Source of the DNA: Morchella semilibera
Lineage: Eukaryota; Ascomycota; Pezizomycetes; Pezizales; Morchellaceae
NCBI GenBank assembly: GCA_009192285.1
Contig: CM018606.1
Location: 1,230,081-1,294,080 of the forward strand
Direction of reading: 5' to 3'
DNA length: 64,000 bases
Below are positions 10,317-21,978 of this stretch, one piece after another. How positions within the stretch are numbered: position 1 is the stretch's first letter; each line of letters starts with the position of its first letter. Below the pieces are notes generated by a model. The model worked only from the letters and a program-made list of their open reading frames with translations. It had not been told where the DNA came from and searched no databases. The position numbers and the translations under genes were made by a program.

Positions 10317-12118
10317 GTAGCAGTATAACTGGCTATCGCTGGGAATGGGCAGCTGCATACTTATATAGAACACCTGCGCCCTTGCCACGGCGGGGGCCTT
10401 GAGACGGTGGAGCTGGCTCTGCATTTAGTTTATTTGTGCTTGTTGTTTATTTTGGGTTTTTAGATTATATATGCGCACTGTGGTTTGATCAATAGAATCC
10501 AATCCAATCTCTTTGTCTTTTGCGCCTCCGTCTCTACTCTACTTCCAAGGATGTAGGAGTCTTAAAGCCCTCTTTACAGCATCACAGCGTCGCCTCGAGA
10601 GTGAACCATGATATGATCCGTCTGGCGCCTGCAGATCCCCATCCCGGCCGGCGTCCCTCCTCGAAAATAGTGCCGAGTGATAATCCGTGAACCAGCATGT
10701 GTATACGTCCATATGCCTCTCCATAGCCGTGTATCCGGGTGCGATGTATCAACGTCGGTATCTCTGCCTTATAGGCTGGGCTGTAAGCACGGGCTAAGAA
10801 AACCATGAAGGAAGACCCACACACTCAATTACTCCCTAGAAGATACTTACAGCGACAGGAAATTGTATGGCGAGATACATACCTGTGCTTTTTTGAACCC
10901 ACCCCCATGCGGCTGCGGAACCTCTCCACCACGACCACCCCATTTCCTCCACCACCACAACCACTCCACCACAGCCTCTCAACGCACGAAAGGTGGGCTC
11001 AACCCGGCCGTCCACCTCAGTCGCCAACAACAACAAAAGCATCACAATCGCCATGCAGGCCCCTCTCCCGATCTCAGAGACTATTTCTTGCGGCTCCGGA
11101 ATCTGCCAAATAATGCCAAATGAAAGATGGGATATGATTTCCGCATCATGAGTTTATTCGCCCATCGATAACTCTACCCGCACAGAGACTACTTACCCGC
11201 TGGTTCGGAATAGGGAGATTACGCTAGTGATATCAGTTCGATGGTTGAAGACATGCAACCGGGACCTTTCTAATATTTCCACACCCTAGATTTAGGGGTT
11301 TTCGTTTGACAACTGACTACGGTACACAGTACCAGGGAGGTGTCTTATACACCCATATAAGACACTCACATATGTGTGTATTGGACAAATAGTCCTAGGC
11401 ACCTTAGTCGACTACATGTATACTCGGGAGCAACGCCGATTACAACACTTTCCACCGTCGGGGTGCTCGAGTGATAGCCTGTGAGGCAATCACCAACCCC
11501 TAGTTAGGCCTGCAGCGTGCAAGATGTGTACTTTCTCGCCTTGGGGGCTTAGAGGAATTTTCTCTTCATAGGCGCCGCACAGCTCAAAATCCATTTCGAC
11601 CTCGAATTCATGCAGCCCCGCGACCTGATCTGAGAGGAGTACCTTTAATTATAAAGGTGGCACCTTATCATTTATAAGAGACTTGGCGTGAACAAAGCCA
11701 TTACCATAACATCTTGGCACAATATCCTTGCGGGAGAATAGGTTTTGGAGCAAATTCAAACCTTGGGAGGTTTTGAGGTCATGGATCGAGCGTTTATTTC
11801 GAACTTGCCTATTATGCAGAACAACCATTGTTACGTAACAGACTATCTGCCGGCCAGAACTGTGGAATTTGGGTGTCACGGACAATGATTTCTTGGCCAA
11901 GTTTTTCCTTTGATAACTTAAAAACGCTCGATTATCGATAAACACCAGTCCATACCCCGAAACCCCAAAGTCCGCCGGATGTTAATGACCAAAAGAAATT
12001 TCTAAAAAATACTGCAGAAGAGAACTGCCACATAGCGCCAATTCTATCGCTATGTAGTTCTAGATACAAAATTACTCCATGATATCCCCCAACCTAACCA
12101 TGACCCAATGCACCCAGT
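10317..12118. other. 1.8 kb intergenic region with a dispersed repeat
   Basis: No gene is supported. One dispersed repeat copy (10895-11040) is described separately. The remainder is low-complexity AT-rich sequence containing one TACATGTA (about 11413-11420). One minus-strand reading frame (about 11649-11945) has no recognisable product and AT-rich, non-genic codon use. Confidence 0.35.
10895..11040 (-). repeat. Dispersed repeat, copy 1 (inverted relative to 17802-17948)
   Basis: The reverse complement of this stretch matches 17802-17948 closely over most of its length. Both contain GGGTTGAGCCCACCTTT, GCGTTGAGAGG, AGTGGTTGTGGTGGTGGAGG, AAATGGGGTGGTCGTGGTGG and GAGGTTCCGCAGCCGC and end GGGGGTGGGTTC. 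Sequence outside the shared block is unrelated. The core ends GAACCCACC and GGTGGGCTC form a short imperfect inverted repeat, so this may be a miniature transposon. Target duplications are not obvious. Confidence 0.75.
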
Positions 12119-12718
12119 TCAGCCTACAGCCCTCTTCTCAGTCTCCTCCACAAGCTCCCTCTCCCCTCCGTTCCCCAGCATCTCCTTCGCCCTCTTCTCG
12201 AATGCCTCGACCATGACGGTCACAATCTTTGGGGCAATCGCTCCGCTCAGAGCTGCATACACCGGGTTCTTGAACGCAAACTCGATATGCAGCTCTACGT
12301 CACTCCCTTTGCCCTCGCCCTTCGGCCGGATCTCCCATCGTGTCTTGAGCGATTTGAAGAGCTCATTATGCGACGCATCGGCACGCACAACCATCTTCGA
12401 AGGCTCGCATTCCACCTTGCTTGTAAAGGTCTCGTCGTAGGTCCCCCATCCCACTCTCAGATCGGCTTCGGTGGGGAGGTTATCTTTCTGCGAGTATTGG
12501 GTCACGTTTGAGCCCATGCAGTACGGGAGGAACTTGTGGTAGCTGTTGATATCGGAGACGAGGGTGTAGAGCTGGCCTGCAGCGTAGGGAAATGTCCGAA
12601 CCTCGGAGAACTTCTGAGAGCCGCCGGCGCCGGCGAGGTTGAGGAAGGTCCGTACGAACGGGGACTGGGAGGGACGGGGGACGGCGAGCTTTGGGAGACG
12701 TAGTGATATCCGGGGCAT
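12119..12718 (-). CDS. COQ10: Coq10, mitochondrial coenzyme Q-binding START-domain protein
   Basis: Coq10 binds coenzyme Q in the mitochondrial inner membrane/matrix and is needed for efficient Q function in respiration. The 199-residue single-exon protein has a basic, Ser/Pro-rich N-terminus (about 1-35) that fits a mitochondrial presequence. The Coq10 START/polyketide-cyclase fold follows: FSEVRTFPYAAGQLYTLVSD, INSYHKFLPYC, LRVGWGTYDETFTSKVEC and FKSLKTRWEIRP. It ends in a VELHIEFAFKNPVYAALSG block with the amphipathic C-terminal helix VMVEAFEKRAKEM. Length matches fungal Coq10. It is divergent to PHS1. Confidence 0.95.
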   Translation of the reverse strand: MPRISLRLPKLAVPRPSQSPFVRTFLNLAGAGGSQKFSEVRTFPYAAGQLYTLVSDINSYHKFLPYCMGSNVTQYSQKDNLPTEADLRVGWGTYDETFTSKVECEPSKMVVRADASHNELFKSLKTRWEIRPKGEGKGSDVELHIEFAFKNPVYAALSGAIAPKIVTVMVEAFEKRAKEMLGNGGERELVEETEKRAVG

Positions 12719-13426
12719 GGTTAGAGGGGTCTGTCCGTACCAGTGTTTGATGGGGTCTGTGTGGTTTTTTGGAGGGGAGGTGAGGGGAAGAGAGGTACCG
12801 CCGGCTGGACGAGAGGTTGGTGCGCAATGTCTTAGAACGTCAGTCCTCGGAAGCTTTACTTGGTGTAGTAACTACACGCCAAGAGTTGTTTGGGGGGGAC
12901 TTTTTTGTTGAGCCTCGAGACAGAGGTTGAAAAAGTTGTTAAGACTATCATTGTTTCTACCAAGTAGAGTAATATCAGTAATATCATGGGTTTAAACCAA
13001 CCCAAGATGCGATGCTGCATTTATATAGGGATTTTAATAAGGATATGCAGAAAACAACACAATAAACCCGGATCAGTACAAAGCGATCGAATTGTGATTG
13101 GTAGATACAAGTACTTTTCAATCCCCCCAATCAGTTTATGCTCACATATATAAAATATGTGATCAGCACTGTCATCGACAATGTTGATAATCCGTCCGTT
13201 TCATGCGCGTTTCAACAATTCTCCACCGTTCGGTTCGCACGTGTCAAAGGACATATTTCACATCCCAACAATTTGGATATATGGCTGGTCACTCAACCGG
13301 GTTTAAAAAGAAGCCCGCTCCCCATCACCCCTCTCCCCTCTAGACAATCATTACCACGTCCCTCCCATAAAATAATAAAATAAGATACCCCCTCCCCCTC
13401 CCAGATACTCACGATATAAACGACAA
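12719..13426. promoter_or_regulatory. Divergent COQ10/PHS1 intergenic region
   Basis: This 0.7 kb separates the divergent starts of COQ10 and PHS1. It is AT-rich, with ACATATATAAAATATG at about 13143-13158 and a C/T-rich, AATAAAATAAGA-containing leader before PHS1. I see no further element. Confidence 0.3.
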
Positions 13427-14190
13427 ATGGAGCGCTCACGAGCAAAGAGGCCAATCAAGGACCAATAGTGAGCCCCCGGCCCCCCCCCCCAATTCTTGCC
13501 TATCACTCAATTGAATCTCACAACTAAAAATAAAAACCTTAGCCTTATCGCCTACAATGCCATCTCCTGTGTTCTCTGGTTTGGAGTCCTCGGCCGTACA
13601 ATTCTCCTCCTTCCCCTCGTGGGGCACGAAAATGTCTACAGTGGTGTCGGCGAGTATACCAAGCTCACACAGACCCTCGCGCTGCTGGAGATAGTCCACA
13701 TTTTGCTCGGACTTCTGCGCAGCTCGCTCTTCACAACGGTTGTGCAGGTCTCATCGCGCATCTTGCTGGTGTGGGGGATCGCAAACCTCTTTGAGGCGCC
13801 CAAGGAATCGCTGGCGTACAGCACTATGCTCATTGCCTGGTCGGTCACGGAGGTTTGCAGGTACAGCTACTACGTTACAAACATTGTTGGCCGCACCCCC
13901 GGGTTCTTGGCATGGCTGAGGTACAATACGTTTTTTGTACTCTACCCGCTGGGAGCTGGGAGCGAGGCAGTTTGTATTTTCTATGCGCTGTCTGAAGCGA
14001 AGGAATTCAACACAAACTATTACTACTTCTTGGTTACGGTCTTGCTCACGTACCCTCCTGGTATGTCACCGCAAGTGCGATTTATCTTACTAGGCGAGAA
14101 CTGACTGGTGATATAGGTTTATACAAGCAGTACACCCACATGATTTCCCAGCGCAGGAAGAACATCAGGGGCAAGAAGAGACAAAACTAG
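13427..14190 (+). CDS. PHS1: Very-long-chain 3-hydroxyacyl-CoA dehydratase (Phs1/HACD)
   Basis: Phs1 is the ER dehydratase that performs the third step of fatty-acid elongation, supplying very-long-chain acyl-CoA for sphingolipids. Exons 13427-13467, 13543-14060 and 14117-14190 join in phase to 210 residues. The first exon encodes MERSRAKRPIKDQ and splits the Tyr codon that begins YLIAYNAISCVLWF. Family blocks follow: LEIVHILLGLLRSSLFTTVV, QVSSRILLVWGI, AWSVTEVCRYSYY and LRYNTFFVLYPLGAGSE. The Tyr and Glu of RYSYY and PLGAGSE correspond to the catalytic Tyr/Glu pair known for Phs1. It has about six hydrophobic segments and ends with a basic tail (RRKNIRGKKRQN) suited to ER retention. The gene converges on DPM3. 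Confidence 0.96.
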
Positions 14191-14563
14191 ATCGGCACCT
14201 CTCGCTGTGCAAGTAGCTTTGGAGGCAGGAGTAGTTAAGCTCCGAGTTATTTGGACAGAATATCGGACACGTGGTAAGACGTAGAAGCATTGCCGGAGAC
14301 CCTTCTAGGCTTCACAGGAGATAACCCCCTGGAAGCCTTTTTTTTTTTTCATTTTTTATTCTATGCTTAATGTTTCACCGACCGGCTGGTAGAAAGATCG
14401 ATGTCAAAAATATCTTTTTAAATTTCGCTAGAATGCAATCCTTAGTCGCATGTCCTGCATCCTGATATTAAGAGCATGCTCTCCTCTCCTCGTCCGCTCT
14501 AAATTCTTTCCTAATACTGTCCCCCCCAAATCCTGCTATCCGTAAAAATTCGTAGTTGGATAT

Positions 14564-15023
14564 TTAGTCTACATCAACGCCTTTGGCTCTAAGATCCTTC
14601 TTGGCCTGTTCGATTTCCTGTAATCCCGCTCCATTAGCTTTTAGTCACAACCTTACACAACCTTTAAAACATACCGTAACAAGTTCCTTGTACGCGTCCT
14701 CTCTGTCGTTAAAAGTAAAGATTCCCCATCCTAGAGAGAAAAGTAGATATGCGCCGAACGAAACGATGGCCCAGAATGGAAGCTACAGATCGCGCGCATC
14801 TGTTAGCACAGCGAGACCACAGTAGGCATGGAGTGAGTAAACATACAACTGGGATGATCTCATCTTGGACCTTTGCCGGAAACGGGATCAAGCCAAGAAA
14901 TGCCGCGAGGTATAGCTAGATTCAAGTCAATATTCTGCTATTAGAGATGTAGAAATGTATAGGGGGGTTACGTACGGAGCTGAACAGCAGCAGGGCGGAG
15001 ATGGTTTCGACCGCGCGAGTCAT
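14564..15023 (-). CDS. DPM3: Dolichol-phosphate mannosyltransferase subunit 3 (Dpm3)
   Basis: Dpm3 anchors and stabilises the catalytic Dpm1 subunit in the ER membrane, where dolichol-phosphate-mannose is made for N-glycans, O-mannose and GPI anchors. Four small exons (14976-15023, 14847-14915, 14675-14782, 14564-14617) all join in phase 0, giving 92 residues, the family length. Residues 1-27 form MTRAVETISALLLFSS plus LYLAAFLGLIPF, the first membrane segment. VQDEIIPVLPFWAIVSFGAY leads into the second, then GWGIFTFNDREDAYKELV and the charged coiled-coil end EIEQAKKDLRAKGVDVD, a strong Dpm3 signature. Because it is short and four-exon, automatic ORF calling misses it. It is convergent with PHS1 and divergent to the armadillo gene 318 bases away. 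Confidence 0.95.
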
Positions 15024-15340
15024 TGTAAGGGTTTTAAAAATATTAAACAAAAACAGGTATTGTGAAAGGAGCGTGGTTGAAGCGGGTAAGGGTTTGTGGG
15101 TTGTCCGAGTATTGGAGGTGTAAAGGAGAGTGATGATGAATTTATCATTTCCTGTGGTTGTTTCGGGGGTGGTTAGGTTAGGTGGCCCTTGCAGCGTTGG
15201 CACGCTAACGCTCCAGCTGTTGAGGTTCCACGTGCGATAGCAATAATTACTACCCCGCGACTGAACGCTGCAACATCTCGGTTTGTTGCAGTTTTTTTTC
15301 TTTTTCTTTTTGGCGGTTCTATATCAGTCAACATTGAAAA

Positions 15341-17539
15341 ATGGCATCTCAGGACCCAGTGCAGGCCCTTGCGGCGATCTTCAAGGCGGAGGAACAAGAG
15401 GGCAAGGATTTGGCCCCGGTGCTTGAAATGTTGAAAGCACTAAAGGTCGAGGAGGATAAAAGCCCTGAGAGGACCGAAGAAGACACAGAGAAGCTGAAGC
15501 TGGCTGTAAAGACCTGTGCAGATGCCAGTCGTGAAGGTGCGGGATTATCTGATGTGCTACACAATATTTCACGGGCATTCATAGCTGACTGCGAGCTCTG
15601 TATAGAGGAATGGCGTACGCCAATTGGCGAAGCTCAGATACTCACTTTCTTTCAAGGTGTACTTTCATCAAGCTACAAGGAGCATGACATCTGTCTGCAC
15701 TCTCTCCGTCTTATTGGGAACTGTTGTGCGGATAATGGTAACTTTTACCCCTTCTCCGGAGGTTAGGATATCCTAACTCAAATCCAGATCAGAACCGCCA
15801 ACGAGTGATCGATCATCCCGAATCCCTTATTCCTATACTTGAATGCATAAAGAACGTGGATTTACAGAAAGTTGGGCTTATGGTCCTCCATAATATTTGT
15901 TTAGACTACGGTTTGTTTCCTTGCCAGTTTTTTTTTTTTTTTTTGGAAGCAGCTTAGATGAGGCTAACTCTTCAAGAGAGCCCTCCCAGCTAAAGGCTAT
16001 TTCGGATGGCGTTTGCCCCGTTCTTTTAGAAATAATTGGATGTGAAGGGTTCCTAGAAGACGAAGAGCTTGACTACTTTGGTCGCGTCCTCGAGATACTA
16101 CTCTCTCATGGTATACCGAAAGTCGTTCTCCAGTGCACCACCACTCGCTAACATAAAGTAGATGCCGGCAAGGAAGCTTGCCCTCCCTCAACTCTCAAGA
16201 CCTTCCTCTCCCTTGCCGGTTCTCCACTATGTTCATTTGATGACCAGCTTTCATTGTCTACGCTGATCTCTTCACTCCTCTCCTCATCGGAATTCCAAAC
16301 TACTCTCATATCTTCTGACCTATTCCCACAAACTCTCGATCTTTTCGAGAAGTCGTTTACCCCCCCAAAATCCGACTCGGAAACGCAGGATGCCAAACTC
16401 ATAGCCCACGCTCGTAAGGCCCTCCTAGAAAACATCAGTGACTTGTCCTCCCATAACGACTTCCGGAATGCATACCCTCTTTCTAGTCCTGTCATAGCCC
16501 GTATCCGGGGCTGGCTGAACGAGACAGATGATGAGAAGATAGACTTGACAGTAGCTGCTTGTCTTATCCTCGGTAATATCGGTCGTAGTGATGAGGTTTG
16601 TAGCAGTCTTGTGCGGGAATATGAGGTGCACAAAGACCTATTCGGTATCATACGGCGTACAATCAAGAGGTACAATGACGCTAAAGCGGCAGCTTTGAGT
16701 AGGGAGAAGAAGCCAGTGCCTGTCCCAGAGGGAGGGGAGCCAGTTGCAGGACAAGGTGCTGTGGCAGTAGGGGTCCTACATGCTGCGACGGGAGTTCTAA
16801 AGAACCTTGCGATCGCAAAGGGAAACAAAGTAGTACTCGGAAGTGCAGGTGTGTTTGATCTGATATGGGACATGCTAAGCATGGAGGGAGTGGGGGTGGG
16901 GCAAGTTTGGTACTCGGCTGTTGGACTAGGGAGATTGGTCTGCGTTGATTGCAGTGAGTTTTACCTCCCAAAAGTTTAGCATTAGTTCGCACCCGCTAAC
17001 TTGTGCGCCTTTTCGTAGTTGAAAACGTAACTCTTGCACTACAACCATCCCCCGAGAGAGACGAAAAAACGGCTCTCTCCCGCTTTCTTGAAGTCTACAA
17101 TACTGCTGAAGAACTACCCACTAGAACCGAAATTGCACGAACCATCGTTGCCATGTTCCGTGTTCTCAACGCCTCATCCACTTACATCTCTACTTCCCCT
17201 GAACTGGAGGAGAAACTCTATTCCCATAACATCGCGCCGCCTCTTTGGAATATGATAACCCAGGACAAGTGGCCTGTCGTCCGTACAGAAGGTCTGTTCG
17301 GATTAGTCATCATGGCTAGAGGCGCGGCAGAGAGTGTGTATAAAGGATGCGGGGAAGAAGAGGAGAAGGCATTAAAGGCACTTAAAGCGCAGGATCTTGA
17401 TAACGCAATCATACTGATGATTGAGATTAAAAAGAATCTGGGTGAGGGTGCGGATGTTAGAATCGATGAATTGCTAGGCGCCCTTACGGAGAAGAAAGGG
17501 ACTGATGTGGCTGAGAGTATTGCAAACTTGGCTATCTGA
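15341..17539 (+). CDS. SmgGDS/RAP1GDS1-like armadillo-repeat protein
   Basis: Animal RAP1GDS1 is a chaperone/GEF-like partner of prenylated Ras- and Rho-family GTPases. Exons 15341-15737, 15788-15910, 15958-16110, 16162-16953 and 17019-17539 join in phase 1 throughout, giving 661 residues. The start is MASQDPVQALAAIFKAEEQE. Armadillo-type helices follow, including LSDVLHNISRAFIADCELCI, LRLIGNCCADN, HPESLIPILECI, VGLMVLHNICLDY, LVREYEVHKDLFGIIRRTIK and GVLKNLAIAKGNK (the canonical LKNLA signature). RTEGLFGLVIMARGA lies in the last third. The third exon starts right after a long T tract (18 T) acting as polypyrimidine tract. Substrate specificity in fungi is not established; a general armadillo scaffold is the alternative. 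Confidence 0.85.
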
Positions 17540-17801
17540 TTGAGAAGTTTCCTGTATTCAGGAGAGATTACATAGTTTCTTTTTAAATGCATACCAAACT
17601 GTTCCCAACTGTTCTCGCACAGCCCTAAGAAGGGACGGTGAAATGGCAGAAAGTCAGTAGGAGATCAAGCTGAGTGGTCTTGATCAATCTTGCCTATATA
17701 TCTAACAAGTCCGGGATGATGATCAAACAGTTGGATAGCTCGCTTACATTAATAGTCCGTGATCCAGGCGCTGTTAATCTACATCAAGCTTACGAGTGGT
17801 G

Positions 17802-17948
17802 GCTTTTGTGTGGTGGATGGCCGAGGTGGACGGGGGGTTGAGCCCACCTTTTTTCCCAAATGGGGCGTTGAGAGGAGTGGTTGTGGTGGTGGAGGAAATG
17901 GGGTGGTCGTGGTGGAGAGGTTCCGCAGCCGCGCATGGGGGTGGGTTC
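17802..17948 (+). repeat. Dispersed repeat, copy 2 (inverted relative to 10895-11040)
   Basis: This is the second copy of the GT-rich repeat described at 10895-11040, in opposite orientation and about 6.8 kb away. It carries a small insertion/deletion difference after GAGCCCACCTTT. It lies 260 bases past the armadillo gene stop. Frames through it encode only Gly/Val/Trp-rich low complexity and are not genes. Confidence 0.75.
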
Positions 17949-19042
17949 GCGATTCCTGCCTCTGGGGGACTAAGTTTTTTTTTTATTTTTTATTTTTTCG
18001 GGCATATCTACTTACGTTAAGTATCTGGATCTTTCTTCATGATTTTCTTGGTCCGTGCTTATGGCAAAAAAACCCTTTAAGCACCAAAGGACTATCGAGT
18101 CATGCAAGTACTACTACATGTAGCCACAGAGCTGATTTCTTGGCGTCGAGTGATATTGCATGATGTCATTTGTCAGGAGCATAGCATAGCGCGTGTTGGA
18201 TCTGGGAGTACCTATAACTTTCTCTATTGCTCAACCCATGGTTAAGGAATATAGAGATTTAGGTTAGCTACATGCATGTATGTATATGAGATCCTTTCAG
18301 GGGCGCGTTACCACATCGTCATTCCGTTTTTGAGCCTACATGGACTGGTAATAGAAAAAGGATTCCTCGAAATTCAGACGGTTCTGCCCTCCACGAAAAC
18401 CGAAACCGAAACCGCCAAGCAGAGGCGGGGGTAGTAGGTAGGGGGTCAAAGAATATTTCTAGGTATCTTAGTATATATTGGGGGCTTAATTTCCTAATAA
18501 TATGTTACTTTAAGGTATTAGAGGGAGTGTTTTCTTTAAAGATAGAGCGTGGCATGCGCCTTCATCTTGGATAGCTGATCCATTGTAATGCATGCCCACC
18601 ACAGTTCATTTGCTGTCGTTGGAAGAGGACTGAGATACATGTATGTGCATAGACTGGCATGTAAGTAAGTACATACTTGTAGCTGCCAGCTGGGGCTGTG
18701 TTGTGGGGTTACTTGCTCTCGTGCCTGTAGCTGTGGCTGCACCATATAGAGAGACCTCCCCCCGCTCCCTCTTTGTCTACACTACAATAGGATCACTACA
18801 TGTACGTTGGTTAGTTTCTAAAGATCACCCCCGATAAAGTATCACTGTCGATTTCATGAACTAATCCATGGCTCCCCGGCAGCTGCGTATAGTTCGATAT
18901 ATGTTTAATTCGCTCCATTACGACCTGTGGTATCTACTTACATATCAAGGAAAAACGAAAACTCGATAAAATCTAAAAACACAACTAATAAAAAAAATAA
19001 AAAAATAAAAAAAAATACATGCAATCCCCTACACAATCAAGC
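17949..19042. other. Intergenic with poly-T/A tracts and TACATGTA palindromes
   Basis: No gene is supported in this 1.1 kb. It holds TACATGTA palindromes near 18115, 18636 and 18799, a T-rich block at 17972-17998 and an A-rich block at about 18957-19016 just beyond the oxidoreductase stop, which probably includes its poly(A) region. Confidence 0.35.
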
Positions 19043-20450
19043 TCACCAAGGGCCGAAACTCAGATTAAAATCCGGCTTCTTGCCGGCTGCGACTAACTGG
19101 ATCTGCTGGCCATGCCACATACTCTGAACGCCCGCTCCAATGACCGGAATCTTCGAGAGCCACTTGCCACCCTTAATCTTGACAGGCCTCACCACCGCCT
19201 CGTCATCTGTCAACTCCCTGTTTAGCCACACGCTCTTCGGTACATCCGGGATGAGTGCCGCAGGTCTCGCAACACCCACAAGCTCGCAAGCGCCCTCTGT
19301 CACCGCTGCTGCCATTCCCGCACGGGTTCTAAACCCACCCGTCACCATGACCACACAGCCCTTCTTGACAGACTTTCTGGCCTTCTCCGAGAACTCTTGG
19401 AAGAAGGACTCGCGCAGCCGCGTTGACTCCCGGATGGGCTTGATGTCCTCCTGCACTTGCGCCATACGTGGATCTTCATACGAGCCACCGGAGATGTCGA
19501 TAAAGTCGACACCGGCATTGTCGAGCGCCGCCACCTGCGCGAGCACCTCCTCGTCGGAGACACCCATGGTCTGGTAGTCTGAGGAGTTGAGCTTTACGCC
19601 GATGCAGAACTGGGGGCTGGTGGCGCGCCGGGTCTCCTCGATGATACGCAAGATGAAGCGGAGACGCTTTTCGGGAGTACCGCCGTAGGCGTCGGTGCGC
19701 TTATTAGTCTAAATTTCTCCATTAGATTTCGTTCCTTCCAAGTGTTTGTTCTAGGAGTGAGTATTTATGTACCTTTGGGCTCAAGAACTGCGTAATAAGA
19801 TATCCATGGGCCGCATGCAACTGCACACCCTTGAACCCGGCCTCATACGACATTTTCGCTCCATTGACAAACATCTCCACGACTTCATCAATATCCTTCA
19901 GTGTCATTTCCTTCGGGGACCCAAAGAGCAACGCCTGCGCCAACTTGGTCATGATCCCACCCTTCATGTCGAGTGGAACCACACTTGGTGCAATGTTCTT
20001 GGTAAAGAAGCCTCTGTTTCCGGCACCGAGTGGGCTCTGTCTCCCAGGATGGCACAGCTGGACCACAGTTGGGGTACCAGAAGCCTGGCTGGCGTGTGCC
20101 CAGATCTTCCATGCTGAGAGCGCGACGGGATTCTTCAGGTCGTCGGAGGTGAAGGTAACGTCCCCGGGGCCGCCGAGATAGCGTGGGTCGACTTGAACGT
20201 TTCCGGTGACAAGCATACCGTATTGACCTTCACCCCATACGCGGTAGACGGTGTTTAGGAGGTCATTTGGGCGGTGGGAGGTTTTGCTAAAAGTGAGGTT
20301 TTCGGCCATAGGGCCCTAGGGAAGAGTTTAGTCTTTATTCTTTTGTGTGAATAGTAGGATAGGAAGATATACCTTAACAATGCGGTTTGGGACTACGAGC
20401 CCACATGGGAGAGTTACGGGGGTGGAAAGGATATCAATGTTGGATGACAT
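19043..20450 (-). CDS. Old Yellow Enzyme-family NADH:flavin oxidoreductase
   Basis: OYE-family FMN enzymes reduce activated alkenes with NAD(P)H; fungal members often act in detoxification or secondary metabolism. Three exons (20373-20450, 19773-20315, 19708-19043) join in phase 0 to 428 residues. Exon 1 is MSSNIDILSTPVTLPCGLVV plus PNRIVK. Exon 2 begins GPMAENL and carries QLCHPGRQSP, the FMN-barrel start YGMLVTGNVQVD and the family motif FKGVQLHAAHGYLITQFLSP, including the substrate-binding HAAHGY. Exon 3 opens with TNKRTDAYGG, the expected N/R-x-D-x-YGG site, then IGVKLNSSDY, GVDFIDISGGSYE and VMVTGGFRTRAGM (phosphate-binding GGF/R). The exon 1 splice leaves the family GPM motif intact. 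Physiological substrate is unknown. Confidence 0.93.
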
Positions 20451-20585
20451 TTTTTCTTTCTCTCTTTCTTTTTCTTTTATTCAAGATGGGTTTAAGTACC
20501 AATGATTGTGTTGCTTGTGTTAATTGACTTGTGTTGTGAACTCAGATATAACGGGATATACGGGCTTTATTAAATACAACCTCTA

Positions 20586-20728
20586 CAGAATCTGGTAGAA
20601 TTATTGTGAAAGTGGGTCTCCCGTGACCCGATAGTCCCATTGACTTTTGAAAGGACTTTTGCTGTGAGCACGGACCAGGAAACCCACTCTTTTAGTGTTG
20701 ACTTTCGCAATAATTCCACCAGACTCTA
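20586..20728. mobile_element. TIR miniature element (MITE) M1, TA target duplication
   Basis: The left end reads CAGAATCTGGTAGAATTATT and the right end, complemented, TAGAGTCTGGTGGAATTATT, an inverted repeat of about 28 bases with few mismatches. TA flanks both sides (20584-20585 and 20729-20730), as expected for Tc1/mariner-superfamily elements. At 143 bases it has no coding capacity. Its termini resemble those of M2. Confidence 0.8.
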
Positions 20729-20732
20729 TAGC

Positions 20733-21627
20733 ATTCATTCTAGCATTAGCAATCACTCCACTAGGGGTAAAGCTTTTTTCACCGAGCCTACCTTAGAAAA
20801 GTCTACAATGATGCCTTAACACATGCAATTACATGTAGACAACACTAAATGCTAGTTAATTCCGGGCCGGAGCTAGCAAGACTACATACTCCATGTAGCT
20901 ATCAAGGCTACAACATACTTCATGTAGTAGCTATCAAGGTTTACAAGGGTTTTTCCCCCCCTAGAGGGCACAATTCGACGATTCCGATAACAAGTGCATA
21001 AAAAGTAGTCTGATGTTTTCCTGAAGTTGAATTTATAAGCTAGAGATTATAAAGCGGGTTAGACATTTATAGAATGGGGTACATACATGTACCGCGCACT
21101 ACCCCAAACTAAATCGTTGGCTTGAACCCTGGGGAGACCGTTGGGTGCGTACATGTAGTTGCCAAGGGCGGTGGTGCGGAGGAATAATTACCCCATTGCT
21201 AGACTTCATGACTTTATTAGATGTAAATACTGAAATGGGAGCATTTTGTGGTTGCTAAGTCGGCGTTATCAATCCTGCCGACGGGAGACCACGTACCCGT
21301 ACCTGCATATCGCCTAGCTCGGTCAAGGTTGAAGGAACTCCGAGTCGTCTGTGCATAAACTTTGAACGTTGGCTTTCTTAGCAGGGATAAGGATAAGGAT
21401 ATATAACCTTAAAGGTGACATGTTGCTACATGTATTTCCGGATGTTTTTGAATAAATCAAATTCATTTCCAGCTGGAAACTGCTCTCTCGCTCAGGGGGG
21501 CAAAAAAATAGATTAGTAACATCTAGAAAATATATAAGAGTAGACTTTGTATAGATATCTTACTTGGTCGAAAAGTTATTAGCGATGCCATTTTCTGTCA
21601 CCTACATGTATGATCGAGGGCACCATA
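20733..21627. other. Intergenic, rich in TACATGTA, no gene seen
   Basis: About 0.9 kb upstream of element M2 with no supported ORF. It has a local imperfect duplication around 20880-20945 (CTACATACTCCATGTAGCTA versus CTACAACATACTTCATGTAG, both followed by ATCAAGG) and five to six TACATGTA palindromes. Confidence 0.35.
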
Positions 21628-21953
21628 CAGCCTCTGGTAGAATTACATGTATTGTAAAGTCCCTACCTAAAAGTTTTCGTGAAAGGGCTAATTACTACCT
21701 AAACTAGGTGGAACCAGGTTCCAAGTGTAGAACAATTAATTATAACGGTGAACAGAGGTAAAATATTTTGACCCTTGGGAGAAGCCCTTTGCACATTTTT
21801 GAATTGGTAAAAAGAGGTGGTTAAGGTGTAATAAAATATTTTAGTGGAGAACCCGTTGCTAGGTAGATTTGTATGGGTTTCGCCACTCAACTGCTTTTAG
21901 GCTTTCACGAAAACTTTTGGGTAGGGGCTTTACAAAAATTCTACCAGAGGCTG
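21628..21953. mobile_element. TIR miniature element M2, 326 bp, TA target duplication
   Basis: Inverted termini of about 55 bases: the left begins CAGCCTCTGGTAGAATT and continues to AAAAGTTTTCGTGAAAG, and the right end is its complement with a few changes. TA flanks at 21626-21627 and 21954-21955. The interior (about 21700-21890) contains only short AT-rich frames. The first 17 bases are related to M1 (CAGAATCTGGTAGAATT), so the two belong to one family or share a transposase. Confidence 0.88.
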
Positions 21954-21978
21954 TACTACGGTAAGTCTGTAGACAGTA

